Origin: DAOTXS01 sp034435055
Lineage (GTDB): Bacteria; Chloroflexota; Anaerolineae; UBA4142
Length of the DNA: 64,000 nt
NCBI GenBank assembly: GCA_034435055.1
Contig: DAOTXS010000060.1
Location: 1-64,000 of the forward strand
Direction: 5' to 3'
The position numbers were made by a program, and so were the translations under genes. Shown here one piece after another: positions 23,856-32,563 of this stretch (its first letter is position 1; every line of letters starts with the position of its first letter). The notes under the pieces are model-generated. The model ran no database searches. It saw nothing but the letters and a program-made list of their open reading frames with translations, and was not told the DNA's origin.

Positions 23856-24995
23856 TTGAAACGCTCTACCCAATTACTCACACTCGTGTGGTGCCTCACC
23901 GCACTCGTCACGCTCGTCGCCGCTGAACCCCCAACCCCGCAATTGAATCCTAGTTCACCCACACCGCCGACGGTTGGCGCGTGGTTACGTGGCGGCGCAC
24001 GCGATCCTTTGCGCCAGCTCCAAGTCATTGTCGCAATGAATGTCCGCTCGTACGACGAAATCAGCGCGTTCAGCTACACCGTCGAAGCGAACGGCACGCT
24101 CACGGCAAATGATCCGGTGAACGATCGCTTGCTCATCGATTTCGCGCGCGCGAACGACATTCGCGTCATTCCTTCGATTGCCAGCACCTGGGACTCGCGT
24201 AACATCGTCGGCATCTTGAAAGACACCAAACTGCGCGCGCGCCACATCGACGCGATTGTGCAAATCGCGCGTTCGCCGCTCATCGACGGCATCGACATCG
24301 ATTACGAAAATTTGCCGCCGGAAATGCGCCAGCCCTTTACCGATTTTATCACGCTTCTCGCGAATGCCATTCATCGTGAAGGCAAAACCTTGAGCGTAAC
24401 TGTCCCAGCCAAAACGCGCGCGGACGATCCGTGTTACCTTTGTCGGTTTGCGGATTACGCCGCGCTGGGACGCGTCGCCGATCACATTCGCATTATGGCG
24501 TACGAATATCACGGCAAAAATGGCGCGCCGGGTGCAAACGCGCCGATCTGGTGGGTGCAACGAGTTGTGGCGTACGCCGTCACCGAAATTCCGCGTCACA
24601 AAATTATGCTCGGCATTCACTTGTACGGGTATGATTGGGGTGGCAAAGAAACGCGCGCGTTGTGGTGGGCGGATGTGCAAGCGCTCAAAGAAAAATACCA
24701 TGGTCGTGTCCGTTTCGTGAAATCCGATGACCGCGGCTACGTCGGCGAAAGTGTGATGACGTACACCTTGATCAACAGTCCGCTCTGCCCACCGGACTTT
24801 TACAACTGCGCGCCGTACGTCGAAGAAAAACACACCGTTTGGTTCGTCGATGCCAGTTATATTCGGCTGGCGTGGAATCTGATTCAAGAGTACGAATTGG
24901 GGGGCATCTTTCTGTGGCGCCCCGGCGGTGAAGATCCGGCAATGTGGGATGTGATCCACCTGGGCAGCATCCCGCCGGCGCTGAAACCGCAGTAA
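23856..24995 (+). CDS. Secreted glycoside hydrolase family 18 protein
   Basis: 379 residues starting at TTG 23856, which follows an AAAGGTC ribosome site and begins a clean signal peptide (KRSTQLLTLVWCLTALVTLVAA). The GH18 catalytic motif DGIDIDYE (D-x2-D-x-D-x-E) is intact, so the proton-donor glutamate is present. Other family features: IRVIPSIAS on strand 2, HIRIMAYEYHG on strand 6 and GIFLWRPGGEDPAMWD at the end. These proteins cleave chitin, peptidoglycan-like or spore-cortex glycans; the single-domain form resembles the YaaH/spore-type group. The exact substrate is unknown. The frame open upstream of 23856 is antisense noise. Confidence 0.85.
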   Translation: MKRSTQLLTLVWCLTALVTLVAAEPPTPQLNPSSPTPPTVGAWLRGGARDPLRQLQVIVAMNVRSYDEISAFSYTVEANGTLTANDPVNDRLLIDFARANDIRVIPSIASTWDSRNIVGILKDTKLRARHIDAIVQIARSPLIDGIDIDYENLPPEMRQPFTDFITLLANAIHREGKTLSVTVPAKTRADDPCYLCRFADYAALGRVADHIRIMAYEYHGKNGAPGANAPIWWVQRVVAYAVTEIPRHKIMLGIHLYGYDWGGKETRALWWADVQALKEKYHGRVRFVKSDDRGYVGESVMTYTLINSPLCPPDFYNCAPYVEEKHTVWFVDASYIRLAWNLIQEYELGGIFLWRPGGEDPAMWDVIHLGSIPPALKPQ

Positions 24996-24997
24996 TG

Positions 24998-25060
24998 AAT
25001 CCGCAGATTACACAAATTGAATTTTCTGCGCAATCGGTGCAATCTGTGGATTGGCATTCT
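24998..25060. repeat. Imperfect palindrome with CCGCAGATTACAC arms
   Basis: AATCCGCAGATTACAC and GTGCAATCTGTGGATT face each other across about 25 bp, between convergent genes. It may serve as a bidirectional hairpin. Confidence 0.55.
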
Positions 25061-25062
25061 GT

Positions 25063-25467
25063 TTATATCGTCATCAATTTGCGAATATCTGCCGGAATCG
25101 GCACCACGCGCCATTGCGTATTCACATTCAAGTGCTTGGTCCAGCCGGTGCACAACACCTGTTTCGTTTCCGCGTTCAACACCTCGTACGCTAGCGTCAA
25201 CTCGCGGCTCTTGATTTCTTTGAGCCAGGTTTTCACCGTCACCAAATCGCCATATCGCGCTGGCGCAACGTAACGCGCCGACAATTCCGTTACCGGCAAG
25301 TTCAACCCGCGCTCTTCAATGTCGCGGTGATAGTCGTGTCCCTGTTGCCAAAACCAATCACCGCGCCCGTGCTCGAACCACACGATGTAATTCGCGTGAT
25401 ACACCACGCCGCTTGCGTCCGTTTCCGCATAGCGCACCCGAAAAGTCGTTTCGATGATTTTCCCCAT
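25063..25467 (-). CDS. Acyl-CoA thioesterase, YbgC/4HBT family
   Basis: 134 residues, single hot-dog domain. The signature RVRYAETDASGVVYHANYIVWFEHGR contains the catalytic aspartate of the 4-hydroxybenzoyl-CoA thioesterase family (D in ETDASG). It hydrolyses acyl-CoA thioesters in the cytoplasm. ATG 25467 has GAGGTTGACT upstream. Last gene of a leftward run beginning at 32482. Confidence 0.88.
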   Translation of the reverse strand: MGKIIETTFRVRYAETDASGVVYHANYIVWFEHGRGDWFWQQGHDYHRDIEERGLNLPVTELSARYVAPARYGDLVTVKTWLKEIKSRELTLAYEVLNAETKQVLCTGWTKHLNVNTQWRVVPIPADIRKLMTI

Positions 25468-25475
25468 AGTCAACC

Positions 25476-27758
25476 TCATTCAATCGTAATCGTCGTGACG
25501 CCGATGGTTTCGTTCAACTCTGCACCGTACCGCAATTCGATGCGATTCATCCCGGGTCGCATCGCGTCCGCCGGCAATGCCACACGATAATCTTGCCACG
25601 CATTGTTCAATTCGATTTCACCGATTCGCGTACCGTTCAAAGCAACGACGACCCGTTGCGACGGATCGGCATACGCGTTGATGGTCAACGTTCGTTCACG
25701 CGCGTCGTCTGCGACGAAATAAATTTCCGATTGTGCGCCGCGCGCGTAAACAAAATTGAATCGCGCGTCGAAATTGGCTGGCGGATCGCGAAACCACCAG
25801 CCGCGCCCGACGTACATCTGCCCGATCATTTTGCGCAGGTCAATTACGGTGCGCTTTGACATTTGCCCGGCACGCGGAATTTCGTACGCTAATGTTTCAA
25901 CGTCATCTAGAATGACGCGCGCTTTCAGTACCTCGCGCAAATAATTATCGACGGCGGTTACTTGATCCGGTTTCAAATCTGCTCGATGCACAATCGCATA
26001 TCGCAAATCGTAAAACTGCACCACCGCATCGCGCGCTTGTTTGTCTTCCTCGATTTCTGCATCATACAATGGACCTGGCTCCATTCCTTCCAAAATCCGC
26101 AATGACCGTGCAACAATTGGTGTGCCGCGTGTGCCAAAATATTCGGCTAAATCCGGCGCAATACGATTGGTGTACGCGCGCAAAATTCGCTTGCCGTGAA
26201 TCGCTTGGTACACTTCGGTTGCCGCCGCATAACGCCAGTGAAAGGATGGAATTTCCAACACGGTGAAATCGCCGGGTTGCTGTGCAATCATCGAGTAAAT
26301 TGGCGGAATCGAGAACGGCTGAAGCGGATAAGGCAAAATTGCAAATTCCAGGAGAATAAAGATGGGCAAAAGCAAAATCGCAAAACGCCACGCGCGTCGT
26401 CTGGTCAATTCGTTGACAGCAAACGCCGTGAGAATTGCAATGGCAAATATCATCATCATTCCATAGCGCATCGGGATGCGGATGTGATTGACAATCGGAA
26501 TGGCGTGCAAAATTACGTACGGCAAGGGGATATTGGTCGCTTGCCCCAAAATATTGAGCGAAGGGCCTAATCCCAGTAACGCAAATACCAATGCGGCAAT
26601 CGACCAAAAGCGCACGCGCCGCCATTGAGTAATCGTCGCGCAAACCGCCAGCACCAGCACAAGGTATCCAACAAACGATTGGCGATCCGGTGACAGCGCG
26701 CTTACATCATCGGCGTGCAAGCCAGCGTTGATCCCGGGAATTTTGGGAACGCCAGCGTATAACGTACTCCGTGCATTCGGCAAGACGTACGCGAACAAAT
26801 CGTACGACCGTTCTGCCGAGTACTTGAGCGGAAAGACACGAATGTAATTGCCGCCCTCCTCCGCGAAATCGCTTGTCACCAACGCCAACATCGGCGCGGC
26901 GATGAGAAGCGCGATGATTCCAATAATCAAAACCGGGAGGATAGCCATTCTGAACGATGCAAAGAATCTAGTCAGGATCGACAGCGAATTCTCTGGCTCG
27001 TAGAATCGTTGGAACCAATCATACGCGGCGAACAATCCTGTGAACAAGATCAGAAACGCCGCGAGCTGAAAATCGATGTACGCGTTCAACCCCAACAGAA
27101 CACTGGCAATCACTCCATCGCGTCGCGATTGTTTGCGTGCGGCACGAAGTAAAAACAAAATATAGAACGGGATCAATGCGGTGTGAAAGAGGTTGAAGAA
27201 AGCCAGTCCGTAACCCAGACGCAATGGCGCAAACGTAAAAACCAAGCCGGCGACAAAGCACGCCAGCGGCGAGACGCGCGAGGCGAGCCGACGTTGTTCA
27301 GTAACAAACTTGACCAAAAGCAAAGTTTGAAACGGCGGCAGAGGCGACGCGTCAAATTTGAGACTGGGAATTGGCGATTGGGAATTTCGGAGAATTTCTT
27401 CTGCCAGCAGGTACGTGCCGTACGCCGTCGTTATCGTCGCCGCGAGATAAAATAGATTGTGTGTAACAATCAAACCGAACACGGACTGAAAGGGCATCGA
27501 CACAAACGCGACGAGCGAAGTCGCCCACAACAATTGCGTTGCGCCGCCGAGCGGATAAAAAACAAAATCGGAGCGAAATGGATTGATGCCGCGTTCAAGT
27601 GCGGTCTTCATCCAACCCATCGCCCAGACGAAACTGGTCGCATCGCCGGGCACGCCGGGAATCGACGTAGCGAGGTTGGCAACGAGCGGGTACGTCATCA
27701 CGAGCGTAACGATGGTGTATGCGATTAGAATGACAAGATGTTTGCGCCAGTTCCGCAT
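25476..27758 (-). CDS. Polytopic membrane protein, GT-C glycosyltransferase-like, with C-terminal beta domain
   Basis: 760 residues. About 11-12 membrane helices in residues 8-480, with acidic residues in early loops (PGDATSFVWAMGWMKTALERG, then NPFRSDFVFYPLGG), then a soluble C-terminal part (about 500-760) that ends in a beta-sandwich (LTINAYADPSQRVVVALNGTRIGEIELNNAWQDYRVALP). The architecture resembles GT-C membrane glycosyltransferases and YfhO-like proteins, but I cannot name a family with confidence. It would act at the membrane with its C-terminus outside. Separated by 8 bp from the thioesterase. Confidence 0.6.
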   Translation of the reverse strand: MRNWRKHLVILIAYTIVTLVMTYPLVANLATSIPGVPGDATSFVWAMGWMKTALERGINPFRSDFVFYPLGGATQLLWATSLVAFVSMPFQSVFGLIVTHNLFYLAATITTAYGTYLLAEEILRNSQSPIPSLKFDASPLPPFQTLLLVKFVTEQRRLASRVSPLACFVAGLVFTFAPLRLGYGLAFFNLFHTALIPFYILFLLRAARKQSRRDGVIASVLLGLNAYIDFQLAAFLILFTGLFAAYDWFQRFYEPENSLSILTRFFASFRMAILPVLIIGIIALLIAAPMLALVTSDFAEEGGNYIRVFPLKYSAERSYDLFAYVLPNARSTLYAGVPKIPGINAGLHADDVSALSPDRQSFVGYLVLVLAVCATITQWRRVRFWSIAALVFALLGLGPSLNILGQATNIPLPYVILHAIPIVNHIRIPMRYGMMMIFAIAILTAFAVNELTRRRAWRFAILLLPIFILLEFAILPYPLQPFSIPPIYSMIAQQPGDFTVLEIPSFHWRYAAATEVYQAIHGKRILRAYTNRIAPDLAEYFGTRGTPIVARSLRILEGMEPGPLYDAEIEEDKQARDAVVQFYDLRYAIVHRADLKPDQVTAVDNYLREVLKARVILDDVETLAYEIPRAGQMSKRTVIDLRKMIGQMYVGRGWWFRDPPANFDARFNFVYARGAQSEIYFVADDARERTLTINAYADPSQRVVVALNGTRIGEIELNNAWQDYRVALPADAMRPGMNRIELRYGAELNETIGVTTITIE

Positions 27759-27852
27759 CTAGTCAATCACCCAATATCCTTAACCACCCAGAACGCAAAG
27801 ATATTTCTCGTCTTGGCGTCTTGGCGGTTTAATGGAATGAAAATAGGTTGCA

Positions 27853-28674
27853 TCACACCATCACATCCGCCAGCACCAGCAAACCGCGAAACGCGTTGAA
27901 CAACACCGCGTAATCATCGAGCGTCAATTCGACGGCGCGCGGCGAAACAAGTTTCACGCCCGGCATCATCAACGCGCGATCGGCTTGCGACGAACGCGCG
28001 AACGCAATTCGCAACGTGATCGGCGGCTTGATGATGAACGGCGCGCGTTTTAGCTTCAACGCGCGTTCGGCGGCATCGCGGATCAGCGTGTGTACTTTGG
28101 TCGGATGTAAATTTTTGGCGGCAACCCGACCCATCGCTTCTTTGACGACAACGGTTTCCAAATCCGCGCCGAGCAATTCTTTGGCTTGCGCGCACGCGGT
28201 TTGATCGCCGGTGATCAACAAGACCGGCACGCCAAAATAGCCGGCAAGCGCGGCGTTCAACCCGGCTTCCCCCACCTCGATGCCGTTGAGCCAGACACCT
28301 TGCACCAAGTTAGGACCGTAATACGTGTGATCGATGTTTCCCAACGACGAGCCGGCGCGCGCGTGATAGCCGGTGAAAAACACGCCATCGAAACTTGAAT
28401 CGATACCAGCCATCATCGAGTACGGTTTGGGCGTGCCACTCAACAATACCGCGTCGGGATGCAATTCGTCGATCCGTAAATTGCGCATACTCGCGTGTGA
28501 ATCATTGACGAGCACGTGCTTTGCGCCGCCGCGCAACGCGCCTTCGATCGCCGCATTCACTTCGCCGATCATCAACTTGCGCCCGTGTTCGTACGCCGCG
28601 TGCGTCGAATCGGTTTGGTCGGAATGCACGATGCCACTCACGCCTTCCATATCGGCAGAGATGTAAATATTCAT
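27853..28674 (-). CDS. dppA: D-aminopeptidase, M55 (DppA) family
   Basis: 273 residues. Zinc-binding residues of DppA are visible: YISADMEGVSG (Asp8, Glu10), NDSHASM with histidine, and FFTGYHAR with histidine, followed by GEAGLNAALAGYFGVPVLLITGD. DppA cleaves D-Ala-containing dipeptides from the N-terminus and forms a large ring in the cytoplasm. ATG 28674 is chosen because AGGGGGCG precedes it; the frame upstream comes from a palindromic repeat. Neighbours are transporters and an amino-acid deaminase, so an amino-acid salvage role is plausible. Confidence 0.9.
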   Translation of the reverse strand: MNIYISADMEGVSGIVHSDQTDSTHAAYEHGRKLMIGEVNAAIEGALRGGAKHVLVNDSHASMRNLRIDELHPDAVLLSGTPKPYSMMAGIDSSFDGVFFTGYHARAGSSLGNIDHTYYGPNLVQGVWLNGIEVGEAGLNAALAGYFGVPVLLITGDQTACAQAKELLGADLETVVVKEAMGRVAAKNLHPTKVHTLIRDAAERALKLKRAPFIIKPPITLRIAFARSSQADRALMMPGVKLVSPRAVELTLDDYAVLFNAFRGLLVLADVMV

Positions 28675-28687
28675 TCGCCCCCTTTTT

Positions 28688-28772
28688 GTCATTGCGAGCG
28701 GAGCGAAGCAATCTCTCAAAAGACTTTTGCGGAATTGCTTCGTCGCAAACGCTTCGCGCTCCTTGCAATGAC
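28688..28772. repeat. Dispersed palindromic element, GTCATTGCGAG type, copy 1
   Basis: Starts GTCATTGCGAGCGGAGCGAA and ends CTCCTTGCAATGAC; inner arms GAAGCAATCT and GAATTGCTTC. Located between the MFS and D-aminopeptidase genes. Translated fragments read SLRAERSNL, a peptide commonly seen where this element occurs. Confidence 0.9.
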
Positions 28773-28773
28773 A

Positions 28774-29940
28774 TTATGGTTCTTTCTTAGGTAACCCAAT
28801 AAGCAACGATAACGGACCAAGCACCAGAAGCCACATCGCCCAATACAATCCGAACATATCGGCGATGCTGCCGATGATGACCGGCACAAACACACTCGAA
28901 ATATTTCCCAGCGCTGTGATCGACACGATCAGCCCCGATTGTCCTGGCAGAACGGCGTACGTCTTGCCGCGTAAAACCGGATACCAACTCGACGTTACAA
29001 AGCTGACGATGGCGAGCAACCCAAACTTGAGCCACGTGCTTGGCACGAGCAGGAGCGCGATGTACGTAATCAACGCAATGATCGCACTGACGCACAAAAC
29101 TTTCAAGCCATCGATTTTTTCCAACGCCGGCACCAGGAGCGCGCCGCCGATCAACCCGGCAATCGTGAACACAGCCACCGCGCCGCTCGCCGCGCCCAGA
29201 TCGACGCCGACCACATCGTGAAAGTACAAGCCGGTCACTTCGAACAATTTGTCGAGCATCAAATCAGCCAGTTCGGTGAGAATGACCCAGCGCAACAACT
29301 CGGGCGCTTTCAGCGCAACGACCAAGTTGCGCCACATTTCGCGCGGCGATGCCGGTTGTTCTGCCCCAGTGTGCGCGTCGAATCGTTGTCGCAACAAAAG
29401 AAATAGGTACACCCCCGCGGCGCCGGCAAGCGAAAGATACAATCCGCGCCATCCGTACCCCAGATAAAATAGGGCGGTCACGATCAGCGGTGCAACCATC
29501 ACGCCAATCGAACCCAGCAATGTCCAACGCGCCATTGTTTGTTCCGCGCACGCCGGGTCGCGGTCGATCAACGTCGCCTGTGGCAGATTCACGTACGCCC
29601 CGCTCGCCGGGTACATCAAACAAAACGCAAACAGAATGACGAGAAAGGATTGTCCGATTCCAACCAGCCACAAACTGATCGCAGTTGCGAAAATTCCACT
29701 CACGACGAGCGTGCGGCGATGACGGGTGTCCGCCAGCAAACCGATGAATGGTTCGCTGACGATACTAATCAATCCTGGGATGGTAAAGAGCAAACCGATT
29801 TCGATATAACTCAGCGCCAGGTCGTCGCGCAAATACGGCAGAATCGCGCCTTGCAATCCATAAATCAATTCGTCGAGAAATTCGACGCCGTAGAGGATGA
29901 GCACCGAGACGGGTAAGGTTTTATACCAACCGCGCCACAT
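28774..29940 (-). CDS. Major facilitator superfamily transporter
   Basis: 388 residues with 12 predicted helices. The A-motif-like loop EPFIGLLADTRHRRTLVVSGI between helices 2 and 3 is clear (G-x3-D-x2-R/H-R). Start is taken at ATG 29940, which overlaps the end of the HAD gene by 20 bp. Substrate unknown; family members of this size are often drug or sugar exporters. Part of the leftward run. Confidence 0.85.
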   Translation of the reverse strand: MWRGWYKTLPVSVLILYGVEFLDELIYGLQGAILPYLRDDLALSYIEIGLLFTIPGLISIVSEPFIGLLADTRHRRTLVVSGIFATAISLWLVGIGQSFLVILFAFCLMYPASGAYVNLPQATLIDRDPACAEQTMARWTLLGSIGVMVAPLIVTALFYLGYGWRGLYLSLAGAAGVYLFLLLRQRFDAHTGAEQPASPREMWRNLVVALKAPELLRWVILTELADLMLDKLFEVTGLYFHDVVGVDLGAASGAVAVFTIAGLIGGALLVPALEKIDGLKVLCVSAIIALITYIALLLVPSTWLKFGLLAIVSFVTSSWYPVLRGKTYAVLPGQSGLIVSITALGNISSVFVPVIIGSIADMFGLYWAMWLLVLGPLSLLIGLPKKEP

Positions 29941-30559
29941 CGTAAATCGACTGAATCACAAAATCCGCGCTCTCTTTACCTTCGACGCCGGAACGCTCTG
30001 CCGTGCCGTTCAGCCACACGGTTGTCATCCCCAACTTTTTTGCCGGCACCAAATTGCGTGCAGTATCGTCGATCATCAAACATTCCGCTGGCGCAACCGG
30101 CAACGCGGCAACCACTTTATCGTACGCGTGTTGATTCGGTTTACTCGCGTAATCGATAAAGTGAATGTCAAAGAGATCGGTGAAATGTTTTTCCACGCCG
30201 AGCGTGCGCATCACGCGCCGCGCGTACTCGCCGGGCGCATTCGTGAATATCGATTTCGTTTGCGGCAGTTGCGTGAGCATCATCTGCAAGCGAACATCGG
30301 GCAAAAGATATTTCTCGACCGCAACATCGTGCACATAATCAAGAAAGTCGTGCGGATCAATGTGGCGTTCGATGTACAATCCGCGCAGCGTCGTCCCGTA
30401 CCGCGCCCAATAATCTTTGCGCTGGCGCTCGACGTCATCACGCGGAATGCCCACGCGCAACACCATATATTCGCTCATCCGCTCGCTGATTTCTTGCATC
30501 ATCCCGGACGAGGTCGCGTAGAGTGTGTCATCGAGATCAAAGAGAATGTAGTTGATCAT
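29921..30559 (-). CDS. HAD-superfamily hydrolase, pyrimidine 5'-nucleotidase-like
   Basis: 212 residues. Motif I LFDLDDTLYATSSGM (nucleophile Asp and acid-base Asp), motif II SIFTNAPGEY, lysine in DYASKPNQHAYDKV, and motif III LMIDDTARNLVPAKKLGM are all intact. The cap region and DTLY motif resemble the SSM1/YjjG type that dephosphorylates pyrimidine or small phosphate esters. ATG 30559 is chosen from family start; the longer frame to 30622 is unlikely. Confidence 0.88.
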   Translation of the reverse strand: MINYILFDLDDTLYATSSGMMQEISERMSEYMVLRVGIPRDDVERQRKDYWARYGTTLRGLYIERHIDPHDFLDYVHDVAVEKYLLPDVRLQMMLTQLPQTKSIFTNAPGEYARRVMRTLGVEKHFTDLFDIHFIDYASKPNQHAYDKVVAALPVAPAECLMIDDTARNLVPAKKLGMTTVWLNGTAERSGVEGKESADFVIQSIYDVARLV

Positions 30560-30618
30560 TTCAAAACCTGACGGACGACGGAGGATGCAAGACCGAATTG
30601 CTTCACCTCCGTCTTTGG

Positions 30619-31509
30619 TCATCGGTCGCCCGTCTCAGACTTGGCGGCAAAATAAATACCAACCAGAATCAACGCGCCCCCCAAAATTTTCATCGGCGAT
30701 GGAATTTGGTTCAACGCGGGAATCGCAATCAACGTTGCGCCAATTGGCTCCGCAAGCAAGGTTACCGTAACAAATGTTGCGCTGACATATTTCAACGCCC
30801 AGTTGTACGAGGTGTGTCCAATGAGTTGCGGTCCCGCCGCCAGCAACGCAACGAATAAATACCCGGCGAGCGAATAGCCCAGCAAATTTTCGCCCATTGC
30901 AATTGCCAGCGCGATCAACACGATGGCTGCTGTCGAATACACCAAACCGATGTACGCAAGGAGCGACAATTGTTTGCGCAGTCGTCGTCCGATCAGCAAA
31001 TAGCCGGACACGGTTACCGCGCCCAGCAACGCCAACGCATTACCTTGCAAAGTTTCAACTCCCGCCTGCTCCAAATCGGTCAAGCCGATTATCGCGCCGC
31101 CGATGCCAGCCACGATGATCCCCACCAGCGTGCCGCGACTGATCGATTCGCGCAAAAGCAAAACCGACGCCAGCCCGACGAATAACGGATTCGTGCTGAC
31201 GAAGACCACCGAACTCATCACCGACGTGTAATCGAGCGACGAGATCCACAACGCAAAGTGTAACGCAAGTGAAATCCCGGCGATGAGCGCCAAGACAAAA
31301 TCGCGGCGCGAGAGTTGTTTCCACTCGCGCGGTCCCTTCGTGATAACCCAGGGGGAGAGGACAAGTGAAGCAAACGTGAGGCGCAAAGCGGCAATCGATA
31401 CTGCCGGCACACCTTCCGCGCGCGCGGACAAAATAATGACCGCGGCGGACGAGACAGCGAGAATACCGATGGCGAGGATAAGGTAGGGACTGACGGGAGG
31501 ACGCGACAT
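30619..31509 (-). CDS. EamA/DMT-superfamily transporter
   Basis: 296 residues with ten predicted membrane helices in two EamA repeats (repeat 1 about 5-140, repeat 2 about 150-290). Repeat 2 contains YNWALKYVSATFVTVTLLAEPIGATLIA, a common DMT signature. Likely exports or imports amino acids or related metabolites. One base separates it from the upstream threonine dehydratase, so the two are one operon; export of a dehydratase-related amino acid is inference. Confidence 0.88.
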   Translation of the reverse strand: MSRPPVSPYLILAIGILAVSSAAVIILSARAEGVPAVSIAALRLTFASLVLSPWVITKGPREWKQLSRRDFVLALIAGISLALHFALWISSLDYTSVMSSVVFVSTNPLFVGLASVLLLRESISRGTLVGIIVAGIGGAIIGLTDLEQAGVETLQGNALALLGAVTVSGYLLIGRRLRKQLSLLAYIGLVYSTAAIVLIALAIAMGENLLGYSLAGYLFVALLAAGPQLIGHTSYNWALKYVSATFVTVTLLAEPIGATLIAIPALNQIPSPMKILGGALILVGIYFAAKSETGDR

Positions 31510-31510
31510 T

Positions 31511-32482
31511 TCAAATTTCAGATTTATGATTTATGATTTCAGCAAGCAAGGACAAGTCGATATTCCCGCCGCTCAACACCACTGCGACGCGCTTGCCACG
31601 CAAATCAATTTTGTGCGCGATCAACGCGGCAACACCAACCGCGCCCGAACCTTCGACGACGAGTTGTTGCGTCTCCACCAACGCGCGGATCGCGGCACGC
31701 GTTTCGCGTTCTTCGACCAACACCACATCATCAATGAGTTTTTTCTGCGCCGCCTCAAAAACCATTTGCCCGATGCCGCCGGCAAGTCCATCGCAAATCG
31801 TCGGCGCAGACGCATACTCTTCGTAACATTTGCCGTCGCGCAATGAATCCCGCAACGCCGGCGACGCGGTCGGTTGCACGCCGATCACTTGCACCGATGG
31901 CGCGAGCGTTTTCAGTGCTACCGCAATTCCGGTAATCATCCCGCCGCCGCCCACCGGCACCAACACTGCATCGACGTTCGGCAAATCCTCGACGATTTCC
32001 AAACCGATCGTCCCCTGCCCGGCAACTGTGCGCGGATCATCGTACGCGTGAATGAACGTTGCGCCGGTTTCGCGTCCGAAGGTTACTGCGGCGTGATGCG
32101 CGTCGTCGTACGTTTCGCCGACGGCGCGGACAGCGACCGGGAACTGGCGCAGTTTATCGAGTTTGGCGCGCGGCGCGGTGCGCGGCACAAAAATCGTTGC
32201 GGGTGAAATGTGCATCACGCGCGCCGCAAAGCCAACGCCCAGCGCGTGATTGCCGGCACTTGCGGTAACGATGCCGCGCGCGCGTTCGTCCATCGTCATC
32301 AGCGCCATCCGATTCAACGCGCCGCGCGGCTTGAACGAACCGGTGATTTGCCAATTTTCGAGTTTGAGAAAAATCTGCGCGCCGACGCGCTCGCTCAACA
32401 AAAATGATTCGCGCAACGGCGTGCGAAAAAGATACGGGTGGATGGTGCGGTACGCCTGGAAAATATCTTGCGCGGTAATCAT
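31511..32482 (-). CDS. Threonine/serine dehydratase (PLP, fold type II)
   Basis: 323 residues. PLP-lysine motif LENWQITGSFKPRGALNRM, ASAGNHALGVGFAA, glycine loop VPVGGGGMITG and the C-terminal SGAVGVAAL and LSGGNIDLSLL. It deaminates threonine or serine to 2-oxo acids; serine racemase activity is an alternative for this subgroup. No ACT domain, so it is the catabolic rather than the isoleucine-inhibited form. ATG 32482 follows a -10-like TAAAAT after 8 nt; first gene of the leftward run. Confidence 0.88.
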   Translation of the reverse strand: MITAQDIFQAYRTIHPYLFRTPLRESFLLSERVGAQIFLKLENWQITGSFKPRGALNRMALMTMDERARGIVTASAGNHALGVGFAARVMHISPATIFVPRTAPRAKLDKLRQFPVAVRAVGETYDDAHHAAVTFGRETGATFIHAYDDPRTVAGQGTIGLEIVEDLPNVDAVLVPVGGGGMITGIAVALKTLAPSVQVIGVQPTASPALRDSLRDGKCYEEYASAPTICDGLAGGIGQMVFEAAQKKLIDDVVLVEERETRAAIRALVETQQLVVEGSGAVGVAALIAHKIDLRGKRVAVVLSGGNIDLSLLAEIINHKSEI

Positions 32483-32490
32483 TGGGGCAT

Positions 32491-32496
32491 ATTTTA
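32491..32496 (-). promoter_or_regulatory. -10-like element of the threonine dehydratase gene
   Basis: Minus-strand TAAAAT, 8 nt before ATG 32482 and without a ribosome site between; possible leaderless start. Divergent from the mutL promoter. Confidence 0.4.
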
Positions 32497-32550
32497 ATGG
32501 ATGTTCTTGCAAAACGCAATTTGCAATTCGCAATTCGCAATTATCTGTGC

Positions 32551-32556
32551 TAAAAT
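32551..32556 (+). promoter_or_regulatory. -10-like element of mutL, probably leaderless
   Basis: TAAAAT ends 7 nt before ATG 32564; no Shine-Dalgarno sequence. Upstream lies a short tandem repeat of GCAATTC (about 32522-32541). Confidence 0.5.
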
Positions 32557-32563
32557 ATCGTCA